Shown here: in pieces, positions 18,013-26,638 of the stretch
How positions within the stretch are numbered: position 1 is the first letter of the stretch
Layout of the letters: each line of letters begins with the position of its first letter
Source of the DNA: JAZGER01 sp036480335
GTDB lineage: Bacteria; Pseudomonadota; Gammaproteobacteria; DSM-19610
Reading direction: 5' to 3'
Length of the DNA: 64,000 nt
Assembly (NCBI GenBank): GCA_036480335.1
Contig: JAZGGH010000086.1
Coordinates: 3,208-67,207 of the forward strand
Notes under the pieces: generated by a model
What the model saw: the letters and a program-made list of their open reading frames with translations, nothing else
Told to the model about the DNA's origin: nothing
Databases searched by the model: none
Translations under genes and position numbers: made by a program

Positions 18013-18158
18013 TAACAAGAACAAGCAGACATGATGTCCGCATCCAAGGCACCCGAACAACAATAAAAATGGGTGTAACCGGAGGAGAGTAAAACCTTAA
18101 TAATGTAAGAGTCGTTAAGGTACATTCAAAAGCGGTCCGCAAGGACCGCTTTTTTTTT
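18013..18158 (+). ncRNA. Predicted sigma-54-dependent small RNA
   Basis: Bounded by a consensus RpoN promoter and a strong intrinsic terminator, this gives a transcript of about 145 bases on the strand opposite to both neighbouring genes. It carries AAnAAnAA motifs (AACAAGAA at 18014; AACAACAA, AACAATAA and AATAAAAA overlapping at 18056-18069), a tandem GGAGGAG (18081-18087), a hairpin CCTTAA/TTAAGG (18095-18120) and the terminator. Multiple AAnAAnAA sites under RpoN control recall CrcZ-type RNAs that titrate Hfq/Crc, but length and sequence differ and homology is not claimed. A 12-codon frame at 18031 (MMSASKAPEQQ) is the only coding alternative. Confidence 0.7.
18131..18158 (+). terminator. 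Strong intrinsic terminator of the sRNA
   Basis: AGCGGTCC-GCAA-GGACCGCT (18131-18150), a perfect 8-bp stem with a GCAA tetraloop, is followed by nine T from 18150. On the minus strand it has only a short T run and could also help stop ffh transcripts. Confidence 0.92.
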
Positions 18159-18177
18159 ATGCCACAAAAAATGCCTG

Positions 18178-19539
18178 CTAGAACGGCGAAAACCCCTGCG
18201 GCAAGCCACCCTTCATACCTCGCATCATTTTTTTCAAGCCGCCACCCGACATTTTTTTCATCATTTTCTTCATCTGCATGAACTGTTTCAACAGACGATT
18301 AACATCCTGCACCTGAGTTCCGGAACCATTTGCAATGCGTTTGCGCCTGGAACCCTTGATCGTATCAGGAAAGCGACGTTCTTTAAGCGTCATTGAGCGA
18401 ATGATCGCCAACATTTTATGAATCTCACGGTCATTCACCTGATTTTTAACATTATCCGGAATCTGCCCCATACCCGGCATCTTATCCATCAGACTCGAAA
18501 GCCCTCCCATACCCGCCATCTGTTCAAGCTGGTCATGAAAATCTTCCAGGTTAAAGCGCTTGCCTTTGCTGAGTTTCTTCGCCAGCTTTTCGGCTTTATT
18601 ACGGTCAACCTTCTGCTCAACCTCTTCCACCAGCGACAACACATCGCCCATACCCAGAATACGCGAGGCAATACGATCAGGATGAAACGGCTCCAGCGCG
18701 TCGGTTTTTTCACCCGCGCCAAGAAATTTGATGGGCTTACCGGTAATCGCTCGGATCGACAGTGCTGCACCGCCACGCGCATCGCCATCCGTCTTGGTTA
18801 GAATAACCCCCGTCAACGGTAATGCGTCATTAAATGCCTTAGCGGTATTGGCCGCATCCTGGCCGGTCATGCTGTCGACAACAAACAGCGTTTCCGTCGG
18901 TTGCACAGCCTTATGCACCTGCTGGATTTCCAGCATCATCTCTTCATCTATATGAAGACGACCAGCCGTATCTATGATCACAACATCTGCAAACTGCTTC
19001 TTCGCGTGGGCCAATGCTGCTTTGGCAATCTTGACCGGACTTTGCTTTGTCGTACTGGGGAAGAAACTTGCACCCACCTGTTCTGAAAGCGTTTTTAACT
19101 GCTCAATAGCCGCTGGCCGATAAACGTCACAACTGGTCACCAGGACAGATTTTTTATGCTTCTCCATCAACCAGCGCGCCAGCTTACCGGTACTGGTGGT
19201 TTTACCTGCACCCTGCAGGCCCGCCAGTAGAATCACCACCGGTGGCTGCGCCTTTAAATCAAGCTCATCGCAGGATTCGCCCATTGTTGCGACAAGCTCA
19301 TCATTCACGACCTTAACCAGCGCCTGCCCAGGAGAAAGACTTTTTAACACTTCCTGACCAATGGCCCGCTCGCGCACCCGCTCAATAAAGCCCTTCACCA
19401 CAGGCAATGCGACATCCGCTTCCAGCAATGCCATGCGCACCTCGCGCAGGGTTTCCTTGATATTGTCTTCCGTCAGGCGCCCCTGGCCGCGAAGGTTTCG
19501 AATTGTCGTCGACAGGCGATCAGTCAGATTGTCAAACAT
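18178..19539 (-). CDS. ffh: Signal recognition particle protein Ffh
   Basis: 453 residues: N domain, GTPase G domain with P-loop GLQGAGKT (107-114), DVYRPAAIEQL, DTAGRLH and TKTDGDARGGA, and a Met-rich M domain ending in KKMMKKMSGGGLKKMMRGMK. It binds 4.5S RNA and signal sequences and docks with FtsY. The gene is monocistronic and divergent from a ypjD-like gene, as in other gammaproteobacteria. Confidence 0.98.
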   Translation of the reverse strand: MFDNLTDRLSTTIRNLRGQGRLTEDNIKETLREVRMALLEADVALPVVKGFIERVRERAIGQEVLKSLSPGQALVKVVNDELVATMGESCDELDLKAQPPVVILLAGLQGAGKTTSTGKLARWLMEKHKKSVLVTSCDVYRPAAIEQLKTLSEQVGASFFPSTTKQSPVKIAKAALAHAKKQFADVVIIDTAGRLHIDEEMMLEIQQVHKAVQPTETLFVVDSMTGQDAANTAKAFNDALPLTGVILTKTDGDARGGAALSIRAITGKPIKFLGAGEKTDALEPFHPDRIASRILGMGDVLSLVEEVEQKVDRNKAEKLAKKLSKGKRFNLEDFHDQLEQMAGMGGLSSLMDKMPGMGQIPDNVKNQVNDREIHKMLAIIRSMTLKERRFPDTIKGSRRKRIANGSGTQVQDVNRLLKQFMQMKKMMKKMSGGGLKKMMRGMKGGLPQGFSPF

Positions 19540-19659
19540 ACGCGTTACTCTATTGTTAGATAAATGAATACAATGACCTGATTATAAGCGCCACAGGACT
19601 TCAAGCCAACCGCCGGTTGTGCGATGATTGCTCACCATGAAATATAGATCGAAACACGC

Positions 19660-20478
19660 ATGAACACACTCTGGCTCTCTGCACTGGCCATTCTGCTATA
19701 TCTACTGGCAAGCGCAGGCTTTCTGCGCCAGCTCCAGTACAACCTGACCATCAATGACCAGCAGCCCTACCGCAAACAACTGCTCGGCCTGGTTTTTGTG
19801 GCGATCATTCTGCACACCGCCAGCCTCTGGCCGCAGTTGATGACATCACAGGGGCTCAACCTGGGGTTTTTTAATGCTATCTCGCTGGTTGCATTACTGA
19901 CCATGCTCATCTTCTTTTTATCCTCGCTGACACTGCCCGTTGATATTCTCGGCATTCCCCTACTGTCAGTGGCAGCCGTTGCCGTAGCCCTGAATGCATT
20001 CTACCCGGATCAGCAGCGCATTCTTTCCGGCAACGACTGGAAACTGGACCTGCATATCCTGTTCTCCATTCTTGCCTATAGCATCCTTGGACTGGGGGCT
20101 GCACAGGCATCACTGCTGGCCATCCAGGAAAGGCATTTGCGTAACCGCCGCCCCGGCGGTTTCATCCGCGCCCTGCCACCACTGGAAATTATGGAATCCC
20201 TGCTGTTTGAAATGATCAGTATCGGCTTTATCCTGCTGAGTGCAGCACTGCTCACAGGCATATTGTTTATCGACAATATTTTTGCCCAGCATCTGGTGCA
20301 TAAATCCGTCCTCTCATTTATAGCCTGGGGTGTTTTCGCTATCCTGCTCTGGGGGCGCTGGAAATTTGGCTGGCGCGGTCGCACGGCTATCCGCTGGACA
20401 CTCACCGGCTTTGCCTTTCTATTACTGGCCTACTTTGGTAGCAAATTTGTGCTTGAACTCATTCTGGAGAAAACCTGA
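19660..20478 (+). CDS. ypjD: CcsA/YpjD-like cytochrome c assembly family membrane protein
   Basis: 272 residues and about eight membrane helices. LDLHILFSILAYSILGLGAAQA and QHLVHKSVLSFIAWGVFAILLWGR are typical of the YpjD branch of the CcsA/CcmC family, with His residues able to bind heme. The classical WWD motif of CcmC/CcsA is not seen, as in other YpjD proteins. Position divergent from ffh agrees with this assignment. Function in the family is unclear. Confidence 0.85.
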   Translation: MNTLWLSALAILLYLLASAGFLRQLQYNLTINDQQPYRKQLLGLVFVAIILHTASLWPQLMTSQGLNLGFFNAISLVALLTMLIFFLSSLTLPVDILGIPLLSVAAVAVALNAFYPDQQRILSGNDWKLDLHILFSILAYSILGLGAAQASLLAIQERHLRNRRPGGFIRALPPLEIMESLLFEMISIGFILLSAALLTGILFIDNIFAQHLVHKSVLSFIAWGVFAILLWGRWKFGWRGRTAIRWTLTGFAFLLLAYFGSKFVLELILEKT

Positions 20479-20481
20479 ACC

Positions 20482-21114
20482 ATGAAACTCTGGATGGGCC
20501 TTGCCCTGTTATTTACCGCCTACCTGTCACTGATTCCCGGCCTTACCCAACCCATGATTTCGCTTACCGGAACACTGGATAAAGCAGAAATGGTGGCGTT
20601 GGGAAAAGATGTGCTTGCAGAAAACAGTGAACTGCCAGCCTTTATAAAACGCACCGCCACCAGTCTGATTAACCAGCTACACATAGAAGGCAGCATCGTC
20701 GCCTACCAGAAGACCCGCAGTATCCTCGGCACTGTGCGCGATCTGGCCGAATCCAGTAACTATCTGGTTGCCTTTCTGATCATGCTGTTTAGCGTGATTG
20801 TGCCTATATTGAAAGGCCTGATGCTATCGGCCAGCATTGCACTGAAGGAACACCCCATTGCCCACAAGGGCCGCCTGTTCAGTGGCGCTATCAGCAAATG
20901 GTCAATGGCCGATGTATTTGTGATCGCTATCATCGTTGCATACATGGCCGCCAATGCCTCGCAACAGTCGGGTGAACTAATGACATTAACTGCAACCTTC
21001 GGGCAGGGCTTTTACTTTTTTCTTGGCTACTGTCTGCTATCGATTGTATCTGCACAAATACTCGCCTCTCACGCCAGAACTACAAGTGATAACCGCAGAT
21101 CTGAAACCCTGTAA
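20482..21114 (+). CDS. Paraquat-inducible protein A-like membrane protein
   Basis: 210 residues with a first membrane helix followed by a periplasmic segment and three more helices; LMLFSVIVPILKGL and SKWSMADVFVIAIIVAYMA match the PqiA domain. PqiA proteins sit with MCE-domain proteins in lipid transport, but no MCE gene is nearby. It starts three bases after ypjD and should be in the same operon. Confidence 0.82.
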   Translation: MKLWMGLALLFTAYLSLIPGLTQPMISLTGTLDKAEMVALGKDVLAENSELPAFIKRTATSLINQLHIEGSIVAYQKTRSILGTVRDLAESSNYLVAFLIMLFSVIVPILKGLMLSASIALKEHPIAHKGRLFSGAISKWSMADVFVIAIIVAYMAANASQQSGELMTLTATFGQGFYFFLGYCLLSIVSAQILASHARTTSDNRRSETL

Positions 21115-21135
21115 CTTAATCCGGAAACCACTGAC

Positions 21136-22419
21136 TTGAACGATATACCACTTGGCGCTCTGTTTGCCGCCCTCGTCTTTCTGATCATTCTGTCTGCCTT
21201 TTTCTCAGGCTCGGAAACTGGCCTGATGACATTAAATCGCTATCGCTTAAAACACCTGGCGAAAAAAAAACACCGCGGTGCTATGCGCGCACAGAAACTG
21301 CTCGAACGGCCAGACCGCTTAATCGGCCTGATCCTTCTGGGTAACAATTTTGCCAACATTCTTGCCTCATCATTGACCACTATCATCGCCCTGCGGCTCT
21401 CCGGTCAGGCAGGCATTGCCATCGGTGCCGGACTATTAACCCTGGTGATTCTGATATTCGCCGAAGTAACACCCAAAACTCTTGCCGCATTACATCCGGA
21501 ACGCATCGCTTTCCCGGCAGCCTTTATCTATGGGCCGTTATTGAAACTCACCTGGCCACTGGTATTTGTGGTTAACCTGATCGCCAACAATCTTCTGAAA
21601 CTGTTTGGCGTCTCCAGCGATAGCGTCAATAATAGCGCCCTCAGCCAGGAAGAACTGCGTACTGTCGTACTCGAAGCTGGCGCAATCATTCCCAAACGAC
21701 ATCAAGCTATGCTGCTGAATGTACTCGATCTGGAAAACGTGACTGTCGAAGACATTATGATTGCCCGCAATCATATCGTCGGCCTGGATCTCGATGATGA
21801 CTGGGACCAGATAGAACGCGCCATCATGAGCTCGCGCTACACACGCCTGCCCGTCTATCGTGGCAATGCCAATCGTATCAGTGGTTTTATTCATCTGCGT
21901 AAAATCATCCCCCTGCTGACACATAACGAACTCAACAAGGAAAAACTCATTGAACTGGTGCGTAAACCCCATTTCATACCCGAACACACCCCGCTCAGTC
22001 GACAATTACTGAACTTCCAACATCAGCACTATCGAGTTGGTCTCGTCGTCGATGAATACGGCGACATACAGGGACTGGTCACTCTGGAAGATATCCTCGA
22101 AGAAGTCGTTGGCGAATTCACTCGCGGCACAACGGATATAAACAACGAATATACCCTGCAGAAAGATGGCAGTATCCTCGTCGATGGCAGCATACACATT
22201 CGCGACATCAATCGTGCCCTCAACATCGAACTACCAACCAATGGCCCCAAAACCCTCAATGGCCTGGTTCTGGAATACATGGAAGATATCCCACGACCAG
22301 ACACCAGCATTTTGCTTGCCAGGTATCCTGTTGATATCGTGCAGACACGCAATAATCGAGTGAAAACCCTCAGGTTGCATCCGTTGAAACGGCAGCCTGT
22401 TCGTGAACTGGGTAAGTGA
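21136..22419 (+). CDS. CNNM/CorC family (HlyC/CorC, YfjD-type) transporter
   Basis: 427 residues. An N-terminal CNNM membrane domain (FFSGSETGLMTLNRYRLKHLAKK, then LLGNNFANILASSL and FAEVTPKTLAA), two CBS domains (MIARNHIVGLDLD to HLRKIIPLL, and FIPEHTPLSRQLLNFQ to GLVTLEDILEEVVGE) and a C-terminal CorC_HlyC domain (DGSIHIRDINRALN). Such proteins take part in Mg2+ or Co2+ homeostasis. The start is TTG (21136), 21 bases after the PqiA-like gene. Third gene of the ypjD operon. Confidence 0.9.
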   Translation: MNDIPLGALFAALVFLIILSAFFSGSETGLMTLNRYRLKHLAKKKHRGAMRAQKLLERPDRLIGLILLGNNFANILASSLTTIIALRLSGQAGIAIGAGLLTLVILIFAEVTPKTLAALHPERIAFPAAFIYGPLLKLTWPLVFVVNLIANNLLKLFGVSSDSVNNSALSQEELRTVVLEAGAIIPKRHQAMLLNVLDLENVTVEDIMIARNHIVGLDLDDDWDQIERAIMSSRYTRLPVYRGNANRISGFIHLRKIIPLLTHNELNKEKLIELVRKPHFIPEHTPLSRQLLNFQHQHYRVGLVVDEYGDIQGLVTLEDILEEVVGEFTRGTTDINNEYTLQKDGSILVDGSIHIRDINRALNIELPTNGPKTLNGLVLEYMEDIPRPDTSILLARYPVDIVQTRNNRVKTLRLHPLKRQPVRELGK

Positions 22420-22496
22420 ATAGCCAACTTGGAACACCTAAACACCTGCAGTAGTCCTATTAATTCATACACTGCTCTACAAGAACCCCAGATTTG

Positions 22497-24734
22497 TTAC
22501 CCGAGCGCGCGCATACGCAAAATAATTGCATGCAGTTCACTGACTTTGGTGGCGGCATTGATTTGCGCCAGGTAGGCTGCATTTGTTGATGCATTGAAAG
22601 CCTTTGCTTGCAGTATCTCCAAAGCGATAGAACGTTTTACATCCAGCCCGGAATCCGTGCCTGAGATACCGGTATCTGCGCGCATTTGAATAATAATCGC
22701 ATGCAACCCACTGACACTGGTGGCCGCATTGATCCGTGACAGGTAAGCCACATTTGTTGAAGTATCGAAGGCCTTTGCTTCCAATATTTCCAAAGCAATA
22801 GCGCGTTTTACATTCAGCCTGGGGTCTGTGCCTGAGGTACCGGTATCTGCGCGCATTTGAACAATAATCGCATGCAGCCCGCTGACACTGGTGGCCGCAT
22901 TGATCCGTGACAGGTAAGCCACATTTGTTGATGCATCGAAGGCCTTTGCTTCCAATATCTCCAAAGCAATAGCGCGTTTTACATTCAATCTGGGGTCGTC
23001 AACACCTTGATCATGATTGGATTTGACTACAACATTGCCAAAAGTTACGTCGCCATTGTAAGCAGTAATAAAAACAGATCCTTTGCGAGTATTAACATCT
23101 GCCTGAATACCCCACAGCGCAGGTTCAGCTTCATTTTGTTTCCACAGTTTGACTTTAAATCGACTCATACCTCCGCTTAATGCGACTGAAGAGGACTTAA
23201 GCATATAGGTTTCCCCTACAGAAATTGAAACAGACTTCTGTGGGTCGGGTGTTCTGACATTCTCCCAGGGATTTGGTCTACCATCTCTTGGCCCACCATA
23301 CGTTAGAATTTCAAGCGTAGCTCGATGAATAGGCCCTCGAACCCATGCCAACGACTGTAATGGCCAACCCACTTTTGGCGATTCGATCCGTTCGAACTCA
23401 TGCCCCTGCCAGCCAACCGCAAAACCGATACCAGAAAAACCTGAATGCGGTGTAAATGGCACTGTCACTTCATAATTAGCATCCCAGTTCATATCCCCTA
23501 TCGTGATGGCTCTGTCGTAACCGGTTTCTATGGTTCGTATGCCTTGATGCGTTAAATCCCACAACCCATCGACAATGTGTGCAACGCTTTCAACATCCCG
23601 GATGTCAGATAAAGATGCCCAGTTTGCTGTGTATGGAAATGGCCATTGAGTCGTAGGGGCATAATTCATCGTGACTATTTTACTCGATACCTGGTTTTGA
23701 TTATCTTTTGCTGTTATCAGAATATGATTTTGCCCATTAAGCAAACGACTGCGATCAATCTCAATCGTAAAATCCCCGTCCCTTTGTAATCGGTTACTGC
23801 CTCCAGGTGCAAATTTTAAAGTATTTTCAGAGCCAGAATTCAACGAATATGTCAGCGACGTTATATTCAGGTCAGAAGATACATTACCCAAAATATTGGC
23901 CCACTTCTGAGAACTACCAGGCTGCCCGGATAATGGATTGTAATCGTACCAGGTACTGATAACTGGCGGCGATCCATCACTGACAGGCGGTGTCCAGACA
24001 TCCATATCAGCTATGGAGTTATCTAAATTCATGAAATAATCGATACTAGCAAGAAAGGAAGGGTTACTTCCTGCAGTGCCTGCGAAAACCCCGACCTCGT
24101 TTACAGCCAATTTTTTATTAAAGGTAACAGCATCAGTCCATGTTGTTCCATTATACGAATATCGGAATGTCCAATCATCACCAGCACGAATGACTTGCCG
24201 ATAAGCAGGTGAGCCATTAGGAAGACCAACAAATTTATAATTTTCGGTTTCACCCGTATTGGCATCTACATATGCAACGAATAGCTTAATGCCACTAGCA
24301 TTATCATTATAAAAAATATCAAAACGTAGGAATACATTATCGCTTTGTTGAACAATAAGCCCTTGCATCTGGTGCTTTACATTTGGGGATGTTTCAAATT
24401 TTGCTTCGAACTGAAAGTCTGTATCGGAAGTCGCCTGCAATAGGCGGGGCGCCTTATTACTATCATTCGTCTTCCATAAATCATGTGTTAGCCCACCAGG
24501 GATAGCAATCAAAGCATTGCTCCCATCGAAAGTCAGCGTAGATTGCCCAGGATCGTTACTGGCCGTCGTATCGTATGGGTCATAAAAACGCCATGCGGGA
24601 TTTGGCTCTGAAGTTGCCGAATTAAAATCATCTGAACGTAAATCTGAAGCTTCAATACTATATGAACAAGCCAACACAATCATCGTAAGCAAGGATTTTC
24701 TTAAATCTCTCCAAATGCTGTTATTACGTTTCAT
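22497..24734 (-). CDS. Secreted multidomain protein with three C-terminal 57-residue repeats
   Basis: About 745 residues. A signal peptide (LLTMIVLACSYSIEA) precedes a beta-rich domain (residues about 25-240) resembling laminin-G/DUF1349 lectin-like folds, an Ig-like stretch (PPVISTWYDYNPLSGQ to KIVTMNYAP), a second jelly-roll-like domain, and three helical repeats of 57 residues (core LNVKRAIALEILEAKAF, then YLSRINAATSVSGLHAII). The repeats recall GA/albumin-binding-like three-helix modules, but that is a guess. The start is ATG at 24734, with GGAG 6 bases before it; the frame extends to 24746. Surface binding of glycans or proteins is likely. I do not recognise the family. Confidence 0.8.
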   Translation of the reverse strand: MKRNNSIWRDLRKSLLTMIVLACSYSIEASDLRSDDFNSATSEPNPAWRFYDPYDTTASNDPGQSTLTFDGSNALIAIPGGLTHDLWKTNDSNKAPRLLQATSDTDFQFEAKFETSPNVKHQMQGLIVQQSDNVFLRFDIFYNDNASGIKLFVAYVDANTGETENYKFVGLPNGSPAYRQVIRAGDDWTFRYSYNGTTWTDAVTFNKKLAVNEVGVFAGTAGSNPSFLASIDYFMNLDNSIADMDVWTPPVSDGSPPVISTWYDYNPLSGQPGSSQKWANILGNVSSDLNITSLTYSLNSGSENTLKFAPGGSNRLQRDGDFTIEIDRSRLLNGQNHILITAKDNQNQVSSKIVTMNYAPTTQWPFPYTANWASLSDIRDVESVAHIVDGLWDLTHQGIRTIETGYDRAITIGDMNWDANYEVTVPFTPHSGFSGIGFAVGWQGHEFERIESPKVGWPLQSLAWVRGPIHRATLEILTYGGPRDGRPNPWENVRTPDPQKSVSISVGETYMLKSSSVALSGGMSRFKVKLWKQNEAEPALWGIQADVNTRKGSVFITAYNGDVTFGNVVVKSNHDQGVDDPRLNVKRAIALEILEAKAFDASTNVAYLSRINAATSVSGLHAIIVQMRADTGTSGTDPRLNVKRAIALEILEAKAFDTSTNVAYLSRINAATSVSGLHAIIIQMRADTGISGTDSGLDVKRSIALEILQAKAFNASTNAAYLAQINAATKVSELHAIILRMRALG
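22500..22999 (-). repeat. Three tandem 171-bp coding repeats
   Basis: Period is exactly 171 bp (for example the matching CGCATTTGAA at 22681 and 22852, and a diverged copy at 22510). Copies one and two (nearest the domain body) are almost identical; the terminal copy is more diverged. They encode the C-terminal helical modules of the secreted protein and are prone to copy-number change. Confidence 0.92.
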
Positions 24735-24800
24735 TTTTATCTCCATATGATTATTCAGTGCGCTATACCGATATCCGGCACCAACAAAGGAATAGATTAC

Positions 24801-24944
24801 ATGTCAGAGGATAATATTATTCCACTCAAATTGCCAACGGAAGAGGCTTTGTTACAGTGCGACTCCGGCCTGTTCATACAGGAGCTTCTTCTATCCAACC
24901 TACGTAGAACCACCTCAAACATGGATTTCATTTCCGTACAATAA
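24801..24944 (+). CDS. Small acidic protein of unknown function
   Basis: 47 residues starting MSEDNIIPLKLPTEEALLQ and ending NMDFISVQ. ATG at 24801 has AAAGGA nine bases upstream, and a perfect intrinsic terminator begins 8 bases after the stop, so it looks like a genuine single-gene unit despite its size. No family is recognised. An in-frame ATG at 24747 would give 65 residues but overlaps the promoter zone of the divergent gene and lacks a ribosome site. Confidence 0.6.
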   Translation: MSEDNIIPLKLPTEEALLQCDSGLFIQELLLSNLRRTTSNMDFISVQ

Positions 24945-24951
24945 ATCACCC

Positions 24952-24981
24952 AGCACCAAGATTTCTAATCTTGGTGCTTTT
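24952..24981 (+). terminator. Strong intrinsic terminator
   Basis: Perfect 12-bp stem AGCACCAAGATT / AATCTTGGTGCT with a TCT loop, followed by TTT. It ends the small gene at 24801-24944. Confidence 0.92.
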
Positions 24982-24984
24982 TAC

Positions 24985-25356
24985 AAAATAGCATATGCTT
25001 CCTCATTTCAACCCACATCATCACAGACCTTTTCACACCACATTCTTATTAACTAATCTTCGGTTTATTTTTTCAGCACAAATGACAGCCCTTCAATAAC
25101 CACGAAATAATTTGCCGATAGTATAGATGCCGCCCCAATATAGGCTTTTCTCGTATTTGTTACCCCCTACTATTAAACTCTCGCCATGGATGAACGATGC
25201 TTGCTTAACAATACTAACGATTACATCCTCGCTACCGGAGTTATGATGAATAAATCTGGCACTTGCCCCTCATACTTTTGCCCCCTATACTTGTGAGTCT
25301 TCCATCGTCTATGGTTCCAGAACAGGATATAAAACCGAACTTCCACTGATGACAAC
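24985..25356. other. Non-coding gap before small membrane protein
   Basis: AT-rich, no supported gene. Near 25264-25296 a 15-16 base unit (TTGCCCCTCATACTT, then TTGCCCCCTATACTT) occurs twice in tandem; its meaning is unknown. The promoter of the following small gene should lie here. Confidence 0.5.
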
Positions 25357-25614
25357 ATGAAAAACAACAAAAGTCTTCTGCAAAAATCATCACTTTATTT
25401 TTCTATTGCCAGTTTTTTAGCCTCTGTTGCCTGTGTGATTTATCTCACTCTGAAAATTGATAACCTGGGCTGGGAAAATCCTGTTTCCGCAAGTCTGCTC
25501 GCTGCCACATTCTTTTTTGCTTTTGTTGGTGTCGTTCTTGCCATTATTGGCACGAGTAATATTCCCAGCTTCAAATTCGATAGTGCTGAGAACGTCGACA
25601 ACAATTCTGATTAA
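25357..25614 (+). CDS. Small two-helix membrane protein
   Basis: 85 residues with helices near 14-32 and 44-66 and an acidic hydrophilic C-terminus (SAENVDNNSD). No clear ribosome site, and no family recognised; plausible as a gene because of the clean membrane pattern and position, but the evidence is modest. Confidence 0.5.
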   Translation: MKNNKSLLQKSSLYFSIASFLASVACVIYLTLKIDNLGWENPVSASLLAATFFFAFVGVVLAIIGTSNIPSFKFDSAENVDNNSD

Positions 25615-25702
25615 GAGAAATTTGCGCTATTTCTACAGGTTACGCCTGAACATTGAATCCCCAATCTAATAACAGCAATTAACTATATACCTATTTAATA
25701 AC

Positions 25703-25728
25703 ATTACAATTTGTAATCTTATTATAAT
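25703..25728 (+). promoter_or_regulatory. Palindromic operator overlapping the DUF2189 gene promoter
   Basis: ATTACAA-T-TTGTAAT (25703-25717) is a perfect 15-base palindrome. A TATAAT -10 element follows at 25723-25728, so a protein bound to the palindrome would cover the -35 to -10 region. This is the layout of a repressor site for the gene at 25788. Confidence 0.55.
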
Positions 25729-25787
25729 TCTTTTAGTCTTGATGCTTATGATTCGCAATCAGCTTAGTTGTTCTCTGGAGGATTGAC

Positions 25788-26612
25788 ATGGCACAACCAG
25801 ATATCAGGTCAGGATCTGACCTTGAATCAAATGCATTACCCTACGTTGCGCCCAGCCGCATTATAGATACGAACGCACCGTTACGCTGGCTTAAGCTTGG
25901 CTGGGAAGACTACAAACAGGCACCGGGGGTTAGTCTCCTGTATGGAGGGTTCCTGGTGTTAATCAGCTATATCCTTGCCTTTTTTACCTGGAAACTTGGT
26001 GGGTATATTCTGCTCTTCAGTCTGATGTCTGGCTTCGTTTTCATTGCGCCTGTGTTGGCTATCGGGCTTTATTCAATCAGTTGTCAGTTGCAGGCGGGAT
26101 TAAAACCCAAACTGGGTTATTGTTTACGCGAAGGCAAACGACATCTGGGTAATGAGCTGGTCTATTCAATGATTCTGCTGGTATTGTTTATGCTATGGGC
26201 GCGGGCCGGCTCAGTGACGCATATCTTTTTCCCGGATGAGGGCAATCCAGCGTTTTCTGATCTTGCACTGTTTCTCTCCATTGGTTCTGTGGTAGGGGCT
26301 ATCTTTGCCACACTGGTTTTTTCCACCAGCGCCTTTTCTCTGCCTATGATGCTGGACCGTAAAGTGGATGCTGTTACGGCTGTGTTAACCAGCGTGAGTG
26401 CTGTGCGTCGCAATAAGGCTGCGATGGCTCTTTGGGCCGGGATTATTCTGCTTGCAGTTATTCTCAGTTTTGCAACTGCATTCCTGGGTCTGGCAGTGTT
26501 TATTCCTGTGATTGGTTATGCAACCTGGCATGGTTATCAGGATACTATCCTGGCTGAGCAGTGGCCGGAAAATAGTAAGCCTGGGGATTCGCTATGCAGC
26601 CAGCCTGATTAA
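25788..26612 (+). CDS. DUF2189 inner membrane protein
   Basis: 274 residues with about six membrane helices after a 40-residue soluble lead. INAPLRWLKLGWEDYKQAP-like opening and the FVFIAPVLAIGLYSISCQLQAG segment are typical of DUF2189. The ribosome site is GGAGG, 6 bases before the ATG. Family function is unknown. A hairpin that contains both stop codons separates it from the convergent DHODH-like gene. Confidence 0.85.
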   Translation: MAQPDIRSGSDLESNALPYVAPSRIIDTNAPLRWLKLGWEDYKQAPGVSLLYGGFLVLISYILAFFTWKLGGYILLFSLMSGFVFIAPVLAIGLYSISCQLQAGLKPKLGYCLREGKRHLGNELVYSMILLVLFMLWARAGSVTHIFFPDEGNPAFSDLALFLSIGSVVGAIFATLVFSTSAFSLPMMLDRKVDAVTAVLTSVSAVRRNKAAMALWAGIILLAVILSFATAFLGLAVFIPVIGYATWHGYQDTILAEQWPENSKPGDSLCSQPD

Positions 26613-26638
26613 CCGGGATATGCAATATTCGGGTTAAT
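26608..26638. terminator. Bidirectional hairpin shared by two convergent genes
   Basis: Imperfect palindrome with outer arms ATTAACC and GGTTAAT and 12 of 14 arm positions paired. It spans the stop of the DUF2189 gene and the stop of the DHODH-like gene. No strong T run is present. Confidence 0.55.

Noticed and set aside
17921..18142. 73-codon minus-strand frame between rpsP and ffh
   Set aside because: No ribosome site, odd composition, and it runs through the sRNA promoter and terminator on the other strand.
22500..22999. CRISPR-like regular repeats
   Set aside because: Units are 171 bp, contiguous and coding in one frame; there are no spacers.
25257..25266. TGGCACTTGC resembling a sigma-54 promoter
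   Set aside because: GG and GC are only five bases apart instead of ten.
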